Part shown: piece by piece, positions 17,046 to 25,259 of the stretch
Numbering within the stretch: position 1 is the first letter of the stretch
Layout of the letters: each line of letters starts with the position of its first letter
NCBI GenBank assembly: GCA_005954745.1
Contig: CP040678.1
Location: 1,116,001-1,180,000, forward strand
Origin: Halostella pelagica
Lineage (GTDB): Archaea > Halobacteriota > Halobacteria > Halobacteriales > Natronoarchaeaceae
Reading direction: 5' to 3'
Length of the DNA: 64,000 nucleotides
Translations under genes and position numbers: made by a program
The notes under the pieces: generated by a model
The model's database searches: none
What the model was told of the DNA's origin: nothing
The model's input: only the letters and a program-made list of their open reading frames with translations

Positions 17046-18584
17046 ATGAGCCAACAGTCAAGCGAGCAGGTTCACCGCCACTACATCGGCGGAGAGTGGA
17101 CGGACGGCGAGGGCACAGAGACGTTCGAGAGCGAGAACCCGGCGACGGGCGAGAGCCTCGGCGAGTTCCAGCGCGGCACCCCAGCCGACATCGACCGCGC
17201 GATGGCCGAGGCCGACGCCGCCTTCGAAGAGTGGCGCGAACTCTCCTACATCGACCGCGCGGAGTACCTCTGGGACATCTATCACGAACTCCGCGACCGC
17301 CACGACGAACTCGGCGAGATCGTCACGAAAGAGTGCGGCAAGGAGATAAGCGAAGGGAAAGCCGACGTGACCGAAGCCTGGCACATGGTCGAGTGGGCCG
17401 CCGGCAACGCCCGCCACCCCCACGGCGACTCCGTCCCCAGCGAAATCCCCAGCAAGGACGCCTACATGCGCCGGAAACCCCGCGGCGTCGTCGGCTGTAT
17501 CACTCCCTGGAACTTCCCCGTCGCGATCCCGTTCTGGCACATGGCCGTCTCGCTGGTCGAAGGCAACACCGTCGTCTGGAAGCCCGCCGAGCAAACCCCC
17601 TGGTGCGGCCAGGTCATCGCCGAAATGTTCGAGGACAGCGGCATCCCCGACGGCGTGTTCAACATGGTCCAGGGCTTCGGCGACGCCGGCAACGCCATCG
17701 TCGAAGACGACCGCACTGACACCGTACTATTCACCGGCTCCGCGGAAGTCGGCAACGAGGTCGCAAGTACGGTCGGGGGCACGCCCGGCAAACTCGCCGC
17801 CTGCGAGATGGGCGGCAAAAACGGGATCGTCGTCACCGAGCAGGCGGACCTCGACATCGCCGTCCACAGCGCCGTGATGTCGTCGTTCAAGACGACGGGC
17901 CAGCGGTGTGTGTCCTCGGAACGGCTCATCGTCCACACGGACGTGTACGACGAGTTCAAAGAGCGCTTCGTCGAAAACGCCAAGAAAGTCGCGGTGGGCG
18001 ACCCGCTAGAGGAGAACACGTTCATGGGGCCGGCGATAGAGCCGGGCCACGTCGAGAAGATCCAGCGGTACAACGACCTGGCACAGCAGGAGGGCGCGAA
18101 CGTGCTGGTCGACCGGACGGAACTCGACGACGAGGAGATCCCGGACGGGCACGAGGACGGTCACTGGGTGGGGCCGTTCGTCTACGAGGCCGACTACGAG
18201 GAGGACCTGCGGTGTCTGAAAGAGGAGGTGTTCGGCCCGCACGTTGCGTTAGTGGAGTACGAAGGCGACATCGACCGTGCGATCGAGATCCACAACGATA
18301 CGCCGTACGGGCTCGCGGGCGCGGTGATTTCGGAGGATTACCGGCAGATCCACCGGTTCCGCGACCACGCGGAGATCGGGCTGGCGTACGCGAACCTGCC
18401 GTGTATCGGCGCGGAGGTCCAGTTGCCGTTCGGCGGCGTCAAGAAATCCGGCAACGGCTACCCCAGCGCCCGCGAAGTCATCGAGGCCGTCACCGAACGC
18501 ACCGCCTTCACCCTCAACAACTCCAAGGAGATCGAAATGGCCCAGGGTCTCTCGGCAGACATCAAGACTGAAGGCGACGAGTAA
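17046..18584 (+). CDS. NAD(P)-dependent aldehyde dehydrogenase
   Basis: The 512-residue protein is a full-length ALDH. It has GCITPWNFPVAIPFWH and FTGSAEVGNEVAS for nucleotide binding, Glu254 in CEMGGKN, and catalytic Cys288 in TTGQRCVSS. It ends with PFGGVKKSGNG. It oxidises an aldehyde or semialdehyde to the acid in the cytoplasm; the substrate is not clear. Codon third positions change inside the gene: C-ending in the first part, strongly G-ending from about 17980 to 18430, then C-ending again. An ATG at 17019 exists, but 17046 fits the TATA box and the family. Confidence 0.92.
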   Translation: MSQQSSEQVHRHYIGGEWTDGEGTETFESENPATGESLGEFQRGTPADIDRAMAEADAAFEEWRELSYIDRAEYLWDIYHELRDRHDELGEIVTKECGKEISEGKADVTEAWHMVEWAAGNARHPHGDSVPSEIPSKDAYMRRKPRGVVGCITPWNFPVAIPFWHMAVSLVEGNTVVWKPAEQTPWCGQVIAEMFEDSGIPDGVFNMVQGFGDAGNAIVEDDRTDTVLFTGSAEVGNEVASTVGGTPGKLAACEMGGKNGIVVTEQADLDIAVHSAVMSSFKTTGQRCVSSERLIVHTDVYDEFKERFVENAKKVAVGDPLEENTFMGPAIEPGHVEKIQRYNDLAQQEGANVLVDRTELDDEEIPDGHEDGHWVGPFVYEADYEEDLRCLKEEVFGPHVALVEYEGDIDRAIEIHNDTPYGLAGAVISEDYRQIHRFRDHAEIGLAYANLPCIGAEVQLPFGGVKKSGNGYPSAREVIEAVTERTAFTLNNSKEIEMAQGLSADIKTEGDE

Positions 18585-19115
18585 TCGGCAAGTACCACAG
18601 GGCGCGTGAGAACCGTGATCGCACCCGCAGAGAAGGCGACGAGTGAGCGGTAAGAGCTGGTCGGGCCGTAACCGACCGGCGGTCTATCCTTCGTAGAACC
18701 CGACGGCTGAGCGGTGAAGACCCGAGCAAAGGTCGTGTCCGAACTGCGGTCTCGAACTCGCGGACACAGAGGATCCACCGACGAGTACTGCGAAGCGCGT
18801 GCCAGCAATGCTCGTCCGACTCACGAGTCGGAGAGCTGCCAGGAGCGGACGGAGATGACCAAAATGACCAGATAGCTTCGCACAGATGCGAACGCGCGGC
18901 GACCCCGCTCGATACCGCCGCCGGCGAAGTTACTCCGTGTCGTACGGAAAGAGGACGAGGATGGAAGATGCGGTCGGGACGCCCCGGATCGGAACCGCCC
19001 GGGCGGTTCCGGAAGTGGACGTGGACGCGAGCGCGACGGGCTTGCCGGTTCGACGTGAAAAGCGTCGGATACCGGCACACAGGAGTACGGTATGAACCCC
19101 AATAAACCCACGGTC
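18585..19115. other. Intergenic region without a supported gene
   Basis: This 531-base stretch holds no intact gene I can defend. GAAGGCGACGAGT occurs at the ALDH stop and again near 18631, so a small part looks duplicated. From 18736 one frame reads CPNCGLELADTEDP, and shifted frames continue with cysteines, which resembles a decayed zinc ribbon. The rest (18880-19115) has open frames only with poor codon use. Confidence 0.5.
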
Positions 19116-19919
19116 TTAGTCGCGGCGACGGTCGCGCAGGGCGGGGAACTCCGTTCGGACGCCTGTGACCGCGTCGGGGTCGGCGTTGGCGGTGACGAGC
19201 GTCGGATCGTCGTCGCTACTGGCGACCGGCGTGCCCCAGGGGTCGTAGACGGTCGACCGACCCAGTAGTTCCGCGTCGTCGAACGCGCCACTGCCGTTTA
19301 TCGTCGCCACGTAGAACTGGTTCTCGATGGCGCGGGCCCGCGAGAGCGTCCGCCAGTGTTCGACCCGCGGATACGGCCAGGCGCTTGGGACGAGCGTGAG
19401 CGTCACGTCGTCGGCGAACTCGCGGTACAGTTCGGGGAACCGGAGGTCGTAGCAGGTGGTGACCGCGACCGTGTGGTCCTCGAAAGAGGCGACCTGGACG
19501 CGGTCGCCGGGGACGAGCAGTTCGTTTTCGGCGGATTCGTAGCCGAACAGGTGGTGTTTCCGGTAGACGAGGCGGCGCTCGCCGGAGCGGTCGAACAGGA
19601 CGGACGTGTTGGCCAGCCCATCGTCGGCCGGGGTGTACGCTGTGTCCGTCGCTTCCAGGTCCTCAACGATACTCCCGGCGAGGACGCCGATGCCGTGGTC
19701 GTCGGCAGCGTCGGCTATCCGTGTGAGCGTCTCACCGTCGAGCGGTTCCGCGTGGCGGTGGTAGAGATCGAAGGCGAAGTAGCCGACGTTGAAGATCTCC
19801 GGGAGCGCAACGAGGTCGGCGCCGTCAGCGGCGGCAGTCGCGATGGCCTGTTCGGCGCGCTCGACGTTAGCAGTCACCTCGCCGCTCTCGATCCGGATCT
19901 GTGCGAGCGCGACCTTCAT
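19116..19919 (-). CDS. Carbon-nitrogen hydrolase (nitrilase superfamily)
   Basis: The 267-residue protein has the catalytic triad Glu41 (ALPEIF), Lys121 (VYRKHHLFGY) and Cys156 (TTCYDLRFPE). Length and motifs fit the omega-amidase/NIT2-like branch, which hydrolyses amides such as alpha-ketoglutaramate; the substrate is inferred from similarity only. The start MKVALAQIRI is standard for the family. It begins four bases inside the upstream SRPBCC gene, so the two are co-transcribed. Confidence 0.9.
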   Translation of the reverse strand: MKVALAQIRIESGEVTANVERAEQAIATAAADGADLVALPEIFNVGYFAFDLYHRHAEPLDGETLTRIADAADDHGIGVLAGSIVEDLEATDTAYTPADDGLANTSVLFDRSGERRLVYRKHHLFGYESAENELLVPGDRVQVASFEDHTVAVTTCYDLRFPELYREFADDVTLTLVPSAWPYPRVEHWRTLSRARAIENQFYVATINGSGAFDDAELLGRSTVYDPWGTPVASSDDDPTLVTANADPDAVTGVRTEFPALRDRRRD

Positions 19920-20350
19920 GCTTCGACGCCGAAGTCGGCCCGGAGCGCCGTCTCCAGGTTGTCCAGTTCTTTGTCTAGGTTGCGTTCGAAGAAGCGCTCG
20001 ACCCCGGGGAGGCGGCCGTCCACGATGAACGTGTTGATCAACCGGCTCCCGTTCTCGGTCGGCCGAATCTCGTGTTCGCCGCTAACGCGCATTATCTTGG
20101 ACCGACCGACGAACTTCACGTACCGTGGCGGGTCCCGTTCGACGTCTTCCGTCCGAACCTTAGCCGACGCGTCGAGCAGGGGTATGGGGAGGTCGACGTA
20201 CCAGATCGCCTCTCGTCCGTCGTTTTCTTTCAGTTCGAAGTCGGTGACGACGCTTATCGAGCGAGCGCGTTTCTCCGGGTCGGCGATGAATTTCCAGACG
20301 CGCTCGGGCGACACGTCGAACTCGAACGTCCGCTCAACCCGGACAGTCAT
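19916..20350 (-). CDS. SRPBCC-fold protein (polyketide cyclase/START-like)
   Basis: The 144-residue protein opens MTVRVERTFEFDVSPERVWKFIADPEKRA, the first strand and helix of the SRPBCC fold. It closes with the long C-terminal helix RFFERNLDKELDNLETALRA. Such proteins bind hydrophobic ligands in a deep cavity; no catalytic residue is evident. It is translationally coupled (four-base overlap) to the nitrilase gene downstream. Confidence 0.85.
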   Translation of the reverse strand: MTVRVERTFEFDVSPERVWKFIADPEKRARSISVVTDFELKENDGREAIWYVDLPIPLLDASAKVRTEDVERDPPRYVKFVGRSKIMRVSGEHEIRPTENGSRLINTFIVDGRLPGVERFFERNLDKELDNLETALRADFGVEA

Positions 20351-20392
20351 GGTAGAAGGTCCGACCTGTAGTGATAAAAGTCCGCTGGAACG

Positions 20393-20617
20393 TTAGCTCT
20401 GGGTGACCTTCCACGTCGTCGAACGTGCCCGGCCCCACTTTTCGATATCGACCTCGTCGCTCTTCTCCGCGAGGCGCGGCAGACGCACACCGACCTGCTT
20501 CGCCGATAGCTCGATGGCGTCGGCGATGTTTTTCGCCCGGAAATACTGCTCACCCCGGGAGACGCTCTCGCGGAGGTAGGCGAGGATGCGTCGTTCCTCT
20601 TCGGTGTACTCAGTCAT
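20393..20617 (-). CDS. Small winged-helix-like haloarchaeal protein (DUF7123-like)
   Basis: The 74-residue protein begins MTEYTEEERRILAYLRESV and contains AKNIADAIELSAKQVGVRLPRLAEK, a helix-turn-helix pattern. It ends with a beta hairpin (STTWKVT). The upstream open frame is basic and low quality, so ATG 20617 is used. Probably a DNA-binding protein; no target is known. It is conserved in haloarchaea as far as I recall. Confidence 0.8.
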   Translation of the reverse strand: MTEYTEEERRILAYLRESVSRGEQYFRAKNIADAIELSAKQVGVRLPRLAEKSDEVDIEKWGRARSTTWKVTQS

Positions 20618-20672
20618 CGTATTCACTCCAATGTAGGGCAGTGATACGTATAACCATTTCTGTGGTTCGGAC

Positions 20673-20855
20673 TCACCAGTAGAGGTGGATGTAAGCGATT
20701 GCGAGCGAAGCGAACAACATAGCGGCGGCAAAGCCCCAGGCAGCCGTCTGTTCCGGCGCTCCGGCGAACATGGCGACGGCCCCGCCCGCGGCGAGGAACG
20801 AGAACAACATCGCAAATCCGATCCCCTTGTCCGATACGACGGTATCTGTAGTCAT
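20673..20855 (-). CDS. 60-residue two-helix membrane protein (DUF7525-like)
   Basis: The protein has a short head (MTTDTVVSDKG) and two membrane helices, at about residues 12-31 and 38-58. It ends YIHLYW. Codon use is typical. The start at 20855 excludes the five-residue extension of the longer frame. It lies 55 bases upstream of the winged-helix gene on the same strand. The function is unknown. Confidence 0.7.
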   Translation of the reverse strand: MTTDTVVSDKGIGFAMLFSFLAAGGAVAMFAGAPEQTAAWGFAAAMLFASLAIAYIHLYW

Positions 20856-20933
20856 ACCCGTTCCTTCCAACGGCGGGAACTTAGTTCATACTATTGAGAA
20901 AGCATATACCGGACGGCGGCTATCCCCGGTACG

Positions 20934-21959
20934 ATGGATAGTACATGGCTCAAATCGGCGTTACTGGGTAGCAAAGCCCGGATCGCCGTGACAGCTGTCG
21001 GGGCTCTCGTGGTAGCCCTCGGTGCGACCGTCGCTCTCGGCGTGTTCGGGGTTCCGAGCCTCGAAAGCGTCGACAACGAGTTCGGCGAGACCAACGAGAC
21101 GACGACGGTCATCGCCACGGACCTCACGCTGGACAATCCCAACCCGTTCGGGACCGGGTTCGTGGGCATCTCAGCCGAGTACGCGATTCGGATGAACGAC
21201 GTGGAAATGGCGGAAGGAACGAAAGACGACATCGACATCGGTACCGGGAGGAGCACAGTTCATCTGGAGACGTACATGGACAACGGGCGGATCCCGGACT
21301 GGTGGGTCTCTCACGTCCGCAACGACGAGCAGACGGAGGTCGCTATCGACGCTGAGGTACAAGCGGCAGGACAGACCGTCCCCATCGAACGAGAGCGGAC
21401 GATAAACACCAGCATGATAGAGCGGTTCAACTCCAACGAGACCCGTCCGATCAACGGTAGCACCCTGCTCGTCGACGACCCAGTGCTATACGTCAACCAA
21501 ACCCGCGGCGACTGGGGGGAAGTCACCGAATCGGAGACGCCTATCGATACGTCGTTCGTCGCGTACAATCCCAAATCCGTCCCCTACACCGTTACCGAGA
21601 TGAGATACGAGATCACGATGAACGACGTGACGGTCGGCGAAGGGACGAGTCGGGAGGAGTACGTCATCGCGCCGGGAACGACCGAACGGATATCCACGCG
21701 CACCGCGATCCGGAACGAGAACCTCGACGACTGGTGGGTGACGCACGTCCGTAACGACGAGGTGACCGAACTCCGCATCGAGTTCGAGGCGACGGTCCAA
21801 CTCGATGACCCGTCGTCGATAACTGGCGAGACGGTCGAAATCAGGGTACCGCTGAACGAACTCACGCACGAAGAGACGATCGAAACGGACCTCCTCGGGA
21901 GCGAGAACGGAACCGACGACAGGACCGAGAACGTTTCGCGGAGTGTGCCCCGGGCGTAA
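20934..21959 (+). CDS. LEA14-like protein with two WHy-type repeats
   Basis: The 341-residue protein has an N-terminal membrane helix at about residues 17-39. Two related beta-sandwich domains follow (about 55-165 and 205-315). The repeats share DLTLDNPNPFG / FVAYNPKSVPY, then RMNDVEMAEGT / TMNDVTVGEGT, and then IPDWWVSHVRNDE / LDDWWVTHVRNDE. This is the LEA type-2 'water stress and hypersensitive response' fold. It is probably anchored with the domains outside. A protective or envelope role is inferred. Confidence 0.85.
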   Translation: MDSTWLKSALLGSKARIAVTAVGALVVALGATVALGVFGVPSLESVDNEFGETNETTTVIATDLTLDNPNPFGTGFVGISAEYAIRMNDVEMAEGTKDDIDIGTGRSTVHLETYMDNGRIPDWWVSHVRNDEQTEVAIDAEVQAAGQTVPIERERTINTSMIERFNSNETRPINGSTLLVDDPVLYVNQTRGDWGEVTESETPIDTSFVAYNPKSVPYTVTEMRYEITMNDVTVGEGTSREEYVIAPGTTERISTRTAIRNENLDDWWVTHVRNDEVTELRIEFEATVQLDDPSSITGETVEIRVPLNELTHEETIETDLLGSENGTDDRTENVSRSVPRA

Positions 21960-21974
21960 ACAACGGGCCGATAG

Positions 21975-21984
21975 AGTTTTAAAC
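21975..21984 (+). promoter_or_regulatory. TATA-like box before the frameshifted gene
   Basis: AGTTTTAAAC lies 24-33 bases before the ATG at 22008. The promoter looks intact although the gene behind it is out of frame. Confidence 0.5.
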
Positions 21985-22007
21985 ATCCCCTCACGAACTA
22001 CTGTTGC

Positions 22008-22524
22008 ATGACACGGAGTACTTCCGCTCCTGATCGAGTTCTTCTCCGGCGATGAGGTATCGGTATCCACGACAGACGACGGCGAGTCGGTCGTAATCGA
22101 AGTCGACGACGACGAACACGAATTACCGCGTAGCGACGCTGTTGCGCTGCGAGAGGCCATCAGCGACGCGGTCACGGAGACCCGCGAGTTCTTCCGGACG
22201 GCGGGAACGTTCCGAGAGGACGGGTCCTACGAGGTGAGCCGCCGCGGTGCGGACTCCTCGGGCAACGCGAAAGTGTTCGAGAGCTTCGACGCCGTCAAAC
22301 GCCTGTACGGCCGCCTGCCCGACCAGTTCGACGCATCGGACGTCGAACACACCGGGATCACCGGGTCGCGCAGACACATGATGGTTCGGCATTTCGCCGA
22401 ACATCCGGCGTTCGACTGCCAGATCGACCAGCGAAGCCCGCTGACCGCCGAAAAGACCGCCACGGAGTCCGACGAACCAACCGACCGATCGGACGCGGCG
22501 CAACCGAACGCGACGGCCGACTAG
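22008..22524 (+). pseudogene. DUF7528-like gene with a frameshift near its start
   Basis: From ATG 22008 the frame stops at 22053-22055 after 15 residues. A frame shifted by one base is open from 22012 to the TAG at 22522-22524. It encodes an acidic, well-behaved protein: SGDEVSVSTDDGES, DAVALREAISDAV, TREFFRTAGTFREDGSYEV, RRGADSSGNAKVFESFD and GSRRHMMVRHFAEHPAFDC. This resembles a haloarchaeal family I recall as DUF7528. The open frame has no ATG; the first GTG is at 22234, already inside the conserved part. A net one-base change between about 22030 and 22047 explains it. Either a real pseudogene or a sequencing error. Confidence 0.7.
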
Positions 22525-22801
22525 CCGTCACGCCGTTTTGCGGTGTGAGATGTGTGAGGAGCGGCCGGTAAAGAGAAGCAAACCACTCGGCCGCGCTGGC
22601 GTCTGTGAGCGATAGCGAACAGCGTCAGCGGACGGGGAAGGGCAGGTACTCGGAGCGTGTCGCGGCGACCGCCGGCGTCTTCGCGAGCGGAGCGAGTGAC
22701 GGTTCGGGAGAGCAACGCTCTCCCGGTGACTCGCGCAAACTGGCGGACCGTAGCGAGAATCACAAACCGATTTCCAACCGCCAGGCGCTCACACGGGCTT
22801 T
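22525..22801. repeat. Intergenic region with a modular hairpin repeat, copy 2
   Basis: No gene is supported here. The block 22628-22662 matches the minus strand of 8169-8205. GGCGTCTTCGCGAGCGGAGCGAG (22675-22697) matches the minus strand of 8086-8108. GCGCAAACTGGCGGACC (22734-22750) matches the minus strand near 8137-8153. The three blocks occur in a different order in the two copies. A nine-base hairpin CGGGAGAGC/GCTCTCCCG lies at 22705-22725. Confidence 0.6.
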
Positions 22802-24058
22802 CTATGGCCAGTTCCCGGACTGCTCATACGCGTCCAGCACGCGCTGAATGGCGACGACGTAGGCGGCCGTTCGGAAGTTCGGAAGGTCGTGCGTCTCGAA
22901 CGCGGTGGTCAGGTCGTCGAAGGCGTCGATGATGATCCCTTCGAGTTCGTCGTTGACCTTCTCCTCGGACCAGTAGAAGCGCTGACGGTTCTGGACCCAC
23001 TCGAAGTACGAGACGGTGACGCCGCCGGCGTTCGCGAGGATGTCGGGGACGACGGTAACGTCTTTCTCGGTGAGCACGTCGTCTGCCTCGGGAGTGAGCG
23101 GGCCGTTGGCCGCCTCGGAGATGAGATCGGCGGAGACCTCTTCGGCGAGGTCGCCGTCGATAGCGTTCTCGAGGGCCGCCGGAACGAGCAGGTCCACATC
23201 GAGGGTGAGGAGGTCGTCGTTGGAAATCTCCTCGTCAGCCTGGGGGAAGCCGACCACGCTGCCGGTCTCGCGCTTGTGGTCCTTGGCGGCGACGGGGTCG
23301 AAGCCGTCCTCGCTGTAGATACCGCCGCTGGAGTCGGAGACGGCGACGACGGTCGCGCCGAGTTCGGCGACGAGCTTGGCCGTGATCCATCCGGCGTTCC
23401 CGTAGCCCTGGACGGCAACGGTGGCGTCCGAGATGTCGCGGTCGAGATACTCGAACGCCTCGCGGGCGGCGATGACGGTCGAGCGGCCGGTCGCCTCGAC
23501 GCGGCCGGCGCTGCCGCCGCTGGAAATATCCTTGCCGGTGATGACGCCCGGCGCGGTCGTGTTCTCCAGCGTCTCGTACGTGTCCTTGATCCAGTTCATC
23601 TCTCGCTGCCCGGTGTTTACGTCCGGAGCGGGGATGTCGCGGTCCTCGCCGATGAGCGGACGGAGTTCCTTCGCGAACGAGCGAGTGAGACGTTCCAGTT
23701 CGCTCTCACTGTATTCGTTCGGGTCGACCGTGATCCCTCCCTTGCCGCCGCCGTACGGGATGCCGACGGTCGCACACTTGTACACCATCCACCCGGAGAG
23801 CGCCTTCACCTCGTCGCGGTTGACGCCCGGGTGGTAGCGGATACCCCCCTTGTACGGCCCGCGGTCGCCGTTGAACTGCGACCGGTAGGCGCGAAACACC
23901 TCGATGGACCCGTCATCCATCTCGACGGAAAGGTTGGTCTCGAGGACGCGCTCCGGGTTTTTGAGGCGGGTTTGGATGCCCTCACTGATATCGAGATGCG
24001 CCGCAGCATCGTCGATTTGCTCCTGTAGACTTTCGAACGGGTTGGTCTCCCCTGTCAT
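22802..24058 (-). CDS. gdh: Glutamate dehydrogenase (Glu/Leu/Phe/Val dehydrogenase family)
   Basis: The 418-residue protein has the substrate-binding [11 protein letters not shown] and the catalytic-lysine segment [27 protein letters not shown] follows, then the nucleotide-binding [10 protein letters not shown]. It interconverts glutamate and 2-oxoglutarate with ammonium as a cytoplasmic hexamer. NAD or NADP preference is not clear from the Rossmann end (VAVSDSSGG). [14 protein letters not shown] at 24058 is preferred over the basic upstream extension. A strong palindrome (24095-24116) lies just before its TATA-like box. Confidence 0.94.
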   Translation of the reverse strand: MTGETNPFESLQEQIDDAAAHLDISEGIQTRLKNPERVLETNLSVEMDDGSIEVFRAYRSQFNGDRGPYKGGIRYHPGVNRDEVKALSGWMVYKCATVGIPYGGGKGGITVDPNEYSESELERLTRSFAKELRPLIGEDRDIPAPDVNTGQREMNWIKDTYETLENTTAPGVITGKDISSGGSAGRVEATGRSTVIAAREAFEYLDRDISDATVAVQGYGNAGWITAKLVAELGATVVAVSDSSGGIYSEDGFDPVAAKDHKRETGSVVGFPQADEEISNDDLLTLDVDLLVPAALENAIDGDLAEEVSADLISEAANGPLTPEADDVLTEKDVTVVPDILANAGGVTVSYFEWVQNRQRFYWSEEKVNDELEGIIIDAFDDLTTAFETHDLPNFRTAAYVVAIQRVLDAYEQSGNWP

Positions 24059-24080
24059 ACTTTGATGGTCGGCCACTCCG

Positions 24081-24088
24081 GGTAAAAG
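24081..24088 (-). promoter_or_regulatory. TATA-like box for gdh
   Basis: On the minus strand ACCTTTTACCC (24079-24089 region) lies about 23-31 bases before the ATG at 24058. Confidence 0.4.
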
Positions 24089-24094
24089 GTATTG

Positions 24095-24116
24095 GGTACG
24101 GTATGAATATCGTACC
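24095..24116. promoter_or_regulatory. Palindromic candidate operator upstream of gdh
   Basis: GGTACG (24095-24100) and CGTACC (24111-24116) are perfect inverted arms. The inner bases extend the symmetry to 18 of 22 positions. The site sits immediately upstream of the gdh TATA-like box, where an archaeal activator would bind. No adjacent regulator gene is seen, so the binding protein is unknown. Confidence 0.5.
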
Positions 24117-24158
24117 TTCAACCCCTAATACGCATACGGGGACGTATGAGGTACAGAA

Positions 24159-25016
24159 TCAATCAAAATCGACATCTCCGGCGGCGTGCGCCCGTTCGAG
24201 GACGCGTTCGGCCTGTTGTATCAGCGGTGCGTCGACCATCTCATCATCGACACGGACGACCCCGTCGTCCGCATCGCTCGTCGCCTCGACGATACGGCGC
24301 GCCCACTGAATGCGCCCCTCGTCCGGCGTGAACGCGTCGTTTATCGGGTCGACCTGCGACGGATGGATCGCCATCTTCCCGTCGTACCCCAGTTCGACGG
24401 CGAACTGCGTCGCCTCGCGGAGACCGTCGGCGTCCTCGATATCCGTGTGTACAGTGTCGATAGCGTCGATACCGGCCGCGCTGGCGGCCAAGACTACGTG
24501 TTCACGAGCGTACAGCACTTCGGTCCCATCGCTCGTTCGCGTCGCACCCACGTCGGCGGACAGGTCTTCCGCCCCGAACAGTAACGCGTCCGTCGGGTCG
24601 GCAGCGGCGATCGACTCCGCGTGTAACACGCCGGCGGCCGACTCGACGAGCGCCATGACCGGCAGGGACCGGTCGTGTTCGTTCAGTATCCTGTCGAGCG
24701 TTCGCACGTCGTCCTCGTCGCTCACTTTCGGAAGCAAAACCCCGTCGACCCGCCCGACCGCCTCGTCGGAAAACACCGCTTCGACGTCGTCGTCGGCCTC
24801 CGTACCGACCGGATTGACGCGAACCCACACCTCACACTCGGGATCGAACTCCGGGTCGGCGAGAACGTCGTGGACTGCCGTTCGCGCGTCGGATTTCCTC
24901 GCCGGAGCGACGGCGTCTTCGAGGTCGAATACGACGACATCCGTGCCCGTTCCGGGCGCTTTTCGGAGAAGGTCTGGTTGGTCTCCCGGACTGAACAGGA
25001 CGCTTCTTCGTGCCAT
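24159..25016 (-). CDS. HpcH/HpaI aldolase family protein, CitE-like
   Basis: The 285-residue TIM-barrel protein begins MARRSVLFSPGD and has VVFDLEDAVAP, WVRVNP, LLPKVSD and ALVESAAGV. These are the metal- and CoA-binding elements of the CitE/malyl-CoA lyase group, and GKMAIHPSQV closes the barrel. Candidate reactions are cleavage of malyl-CoA or beta-methylmalyl-CoA, or malyl-CoA thioesterase. Haloarchaea have such paralogues in the methylaspartate cycle. None of the diagnostic mutase genes of that cycle are here, so the assignment stays open. The neighbour gdh is on the same strand but has its own promoter. Confidence 0.85.
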   Translation of the reverse strand: MARRSVLFSPGDQPDLLRKAPGTGTDVVVFDLEDAVAPARKSDARTAVHDVLADPEFDPECEVWVRVNPVGTEADDDVEAVFSDEAVGRVDGVLLPKVSDEDDVRTLDRILNEHDRSLPVMALVESAAGVLHAESIAAADPTDALLFGAEDLSADVGATRTSDGTEVLYAREHVVLAASAAGIDAIDTVHTDIEDADGLREATQFAVELGYDGKMAIHPSQVDPINDAFTPDEGRIQWARRIVEATSDADDGVVRVDDEMVDAPLIQQAERVLERAHAAGDVDFD

Positions 25017-25227
25017 ATCTTCGATTCGCCGAGGAAGAGTATCAAACTATGCGGACTGTCGTGCGTTCTCGGACAGACATCGAAACTCAGCCCGCCAGTA
25101 TAATTCCTATCCCATCCCGAGATAAATCATCTCCGTTCGTTATTAACAGATGAGGTATACTTACGTAGATCCGACACCTCAGTCTCGGTGAGATAGCAGA
25201 CTGGCGAGGGTATCGAGCGACAGCGGG

Positions 25228-25237
25228 GGATTAAACG
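25228..25237 (+). promoter_or_regulatory. TATA-like box for the pilin-like surface protein
   Basis: GGGATTAAAC lies 23-32 bases before the ATG at 25260. The whole 25017-25259 interval is AT-rich for this genome. Confidence 0.45.
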
Positions 25238-25259
25238 ATATCAATGCCGCAGAGAGATA

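Noticed and set aside
22889-24028. 379-codon open frame on the plus strand
   Set aside because: Antisense shadow of glutamate dehydrogenase.
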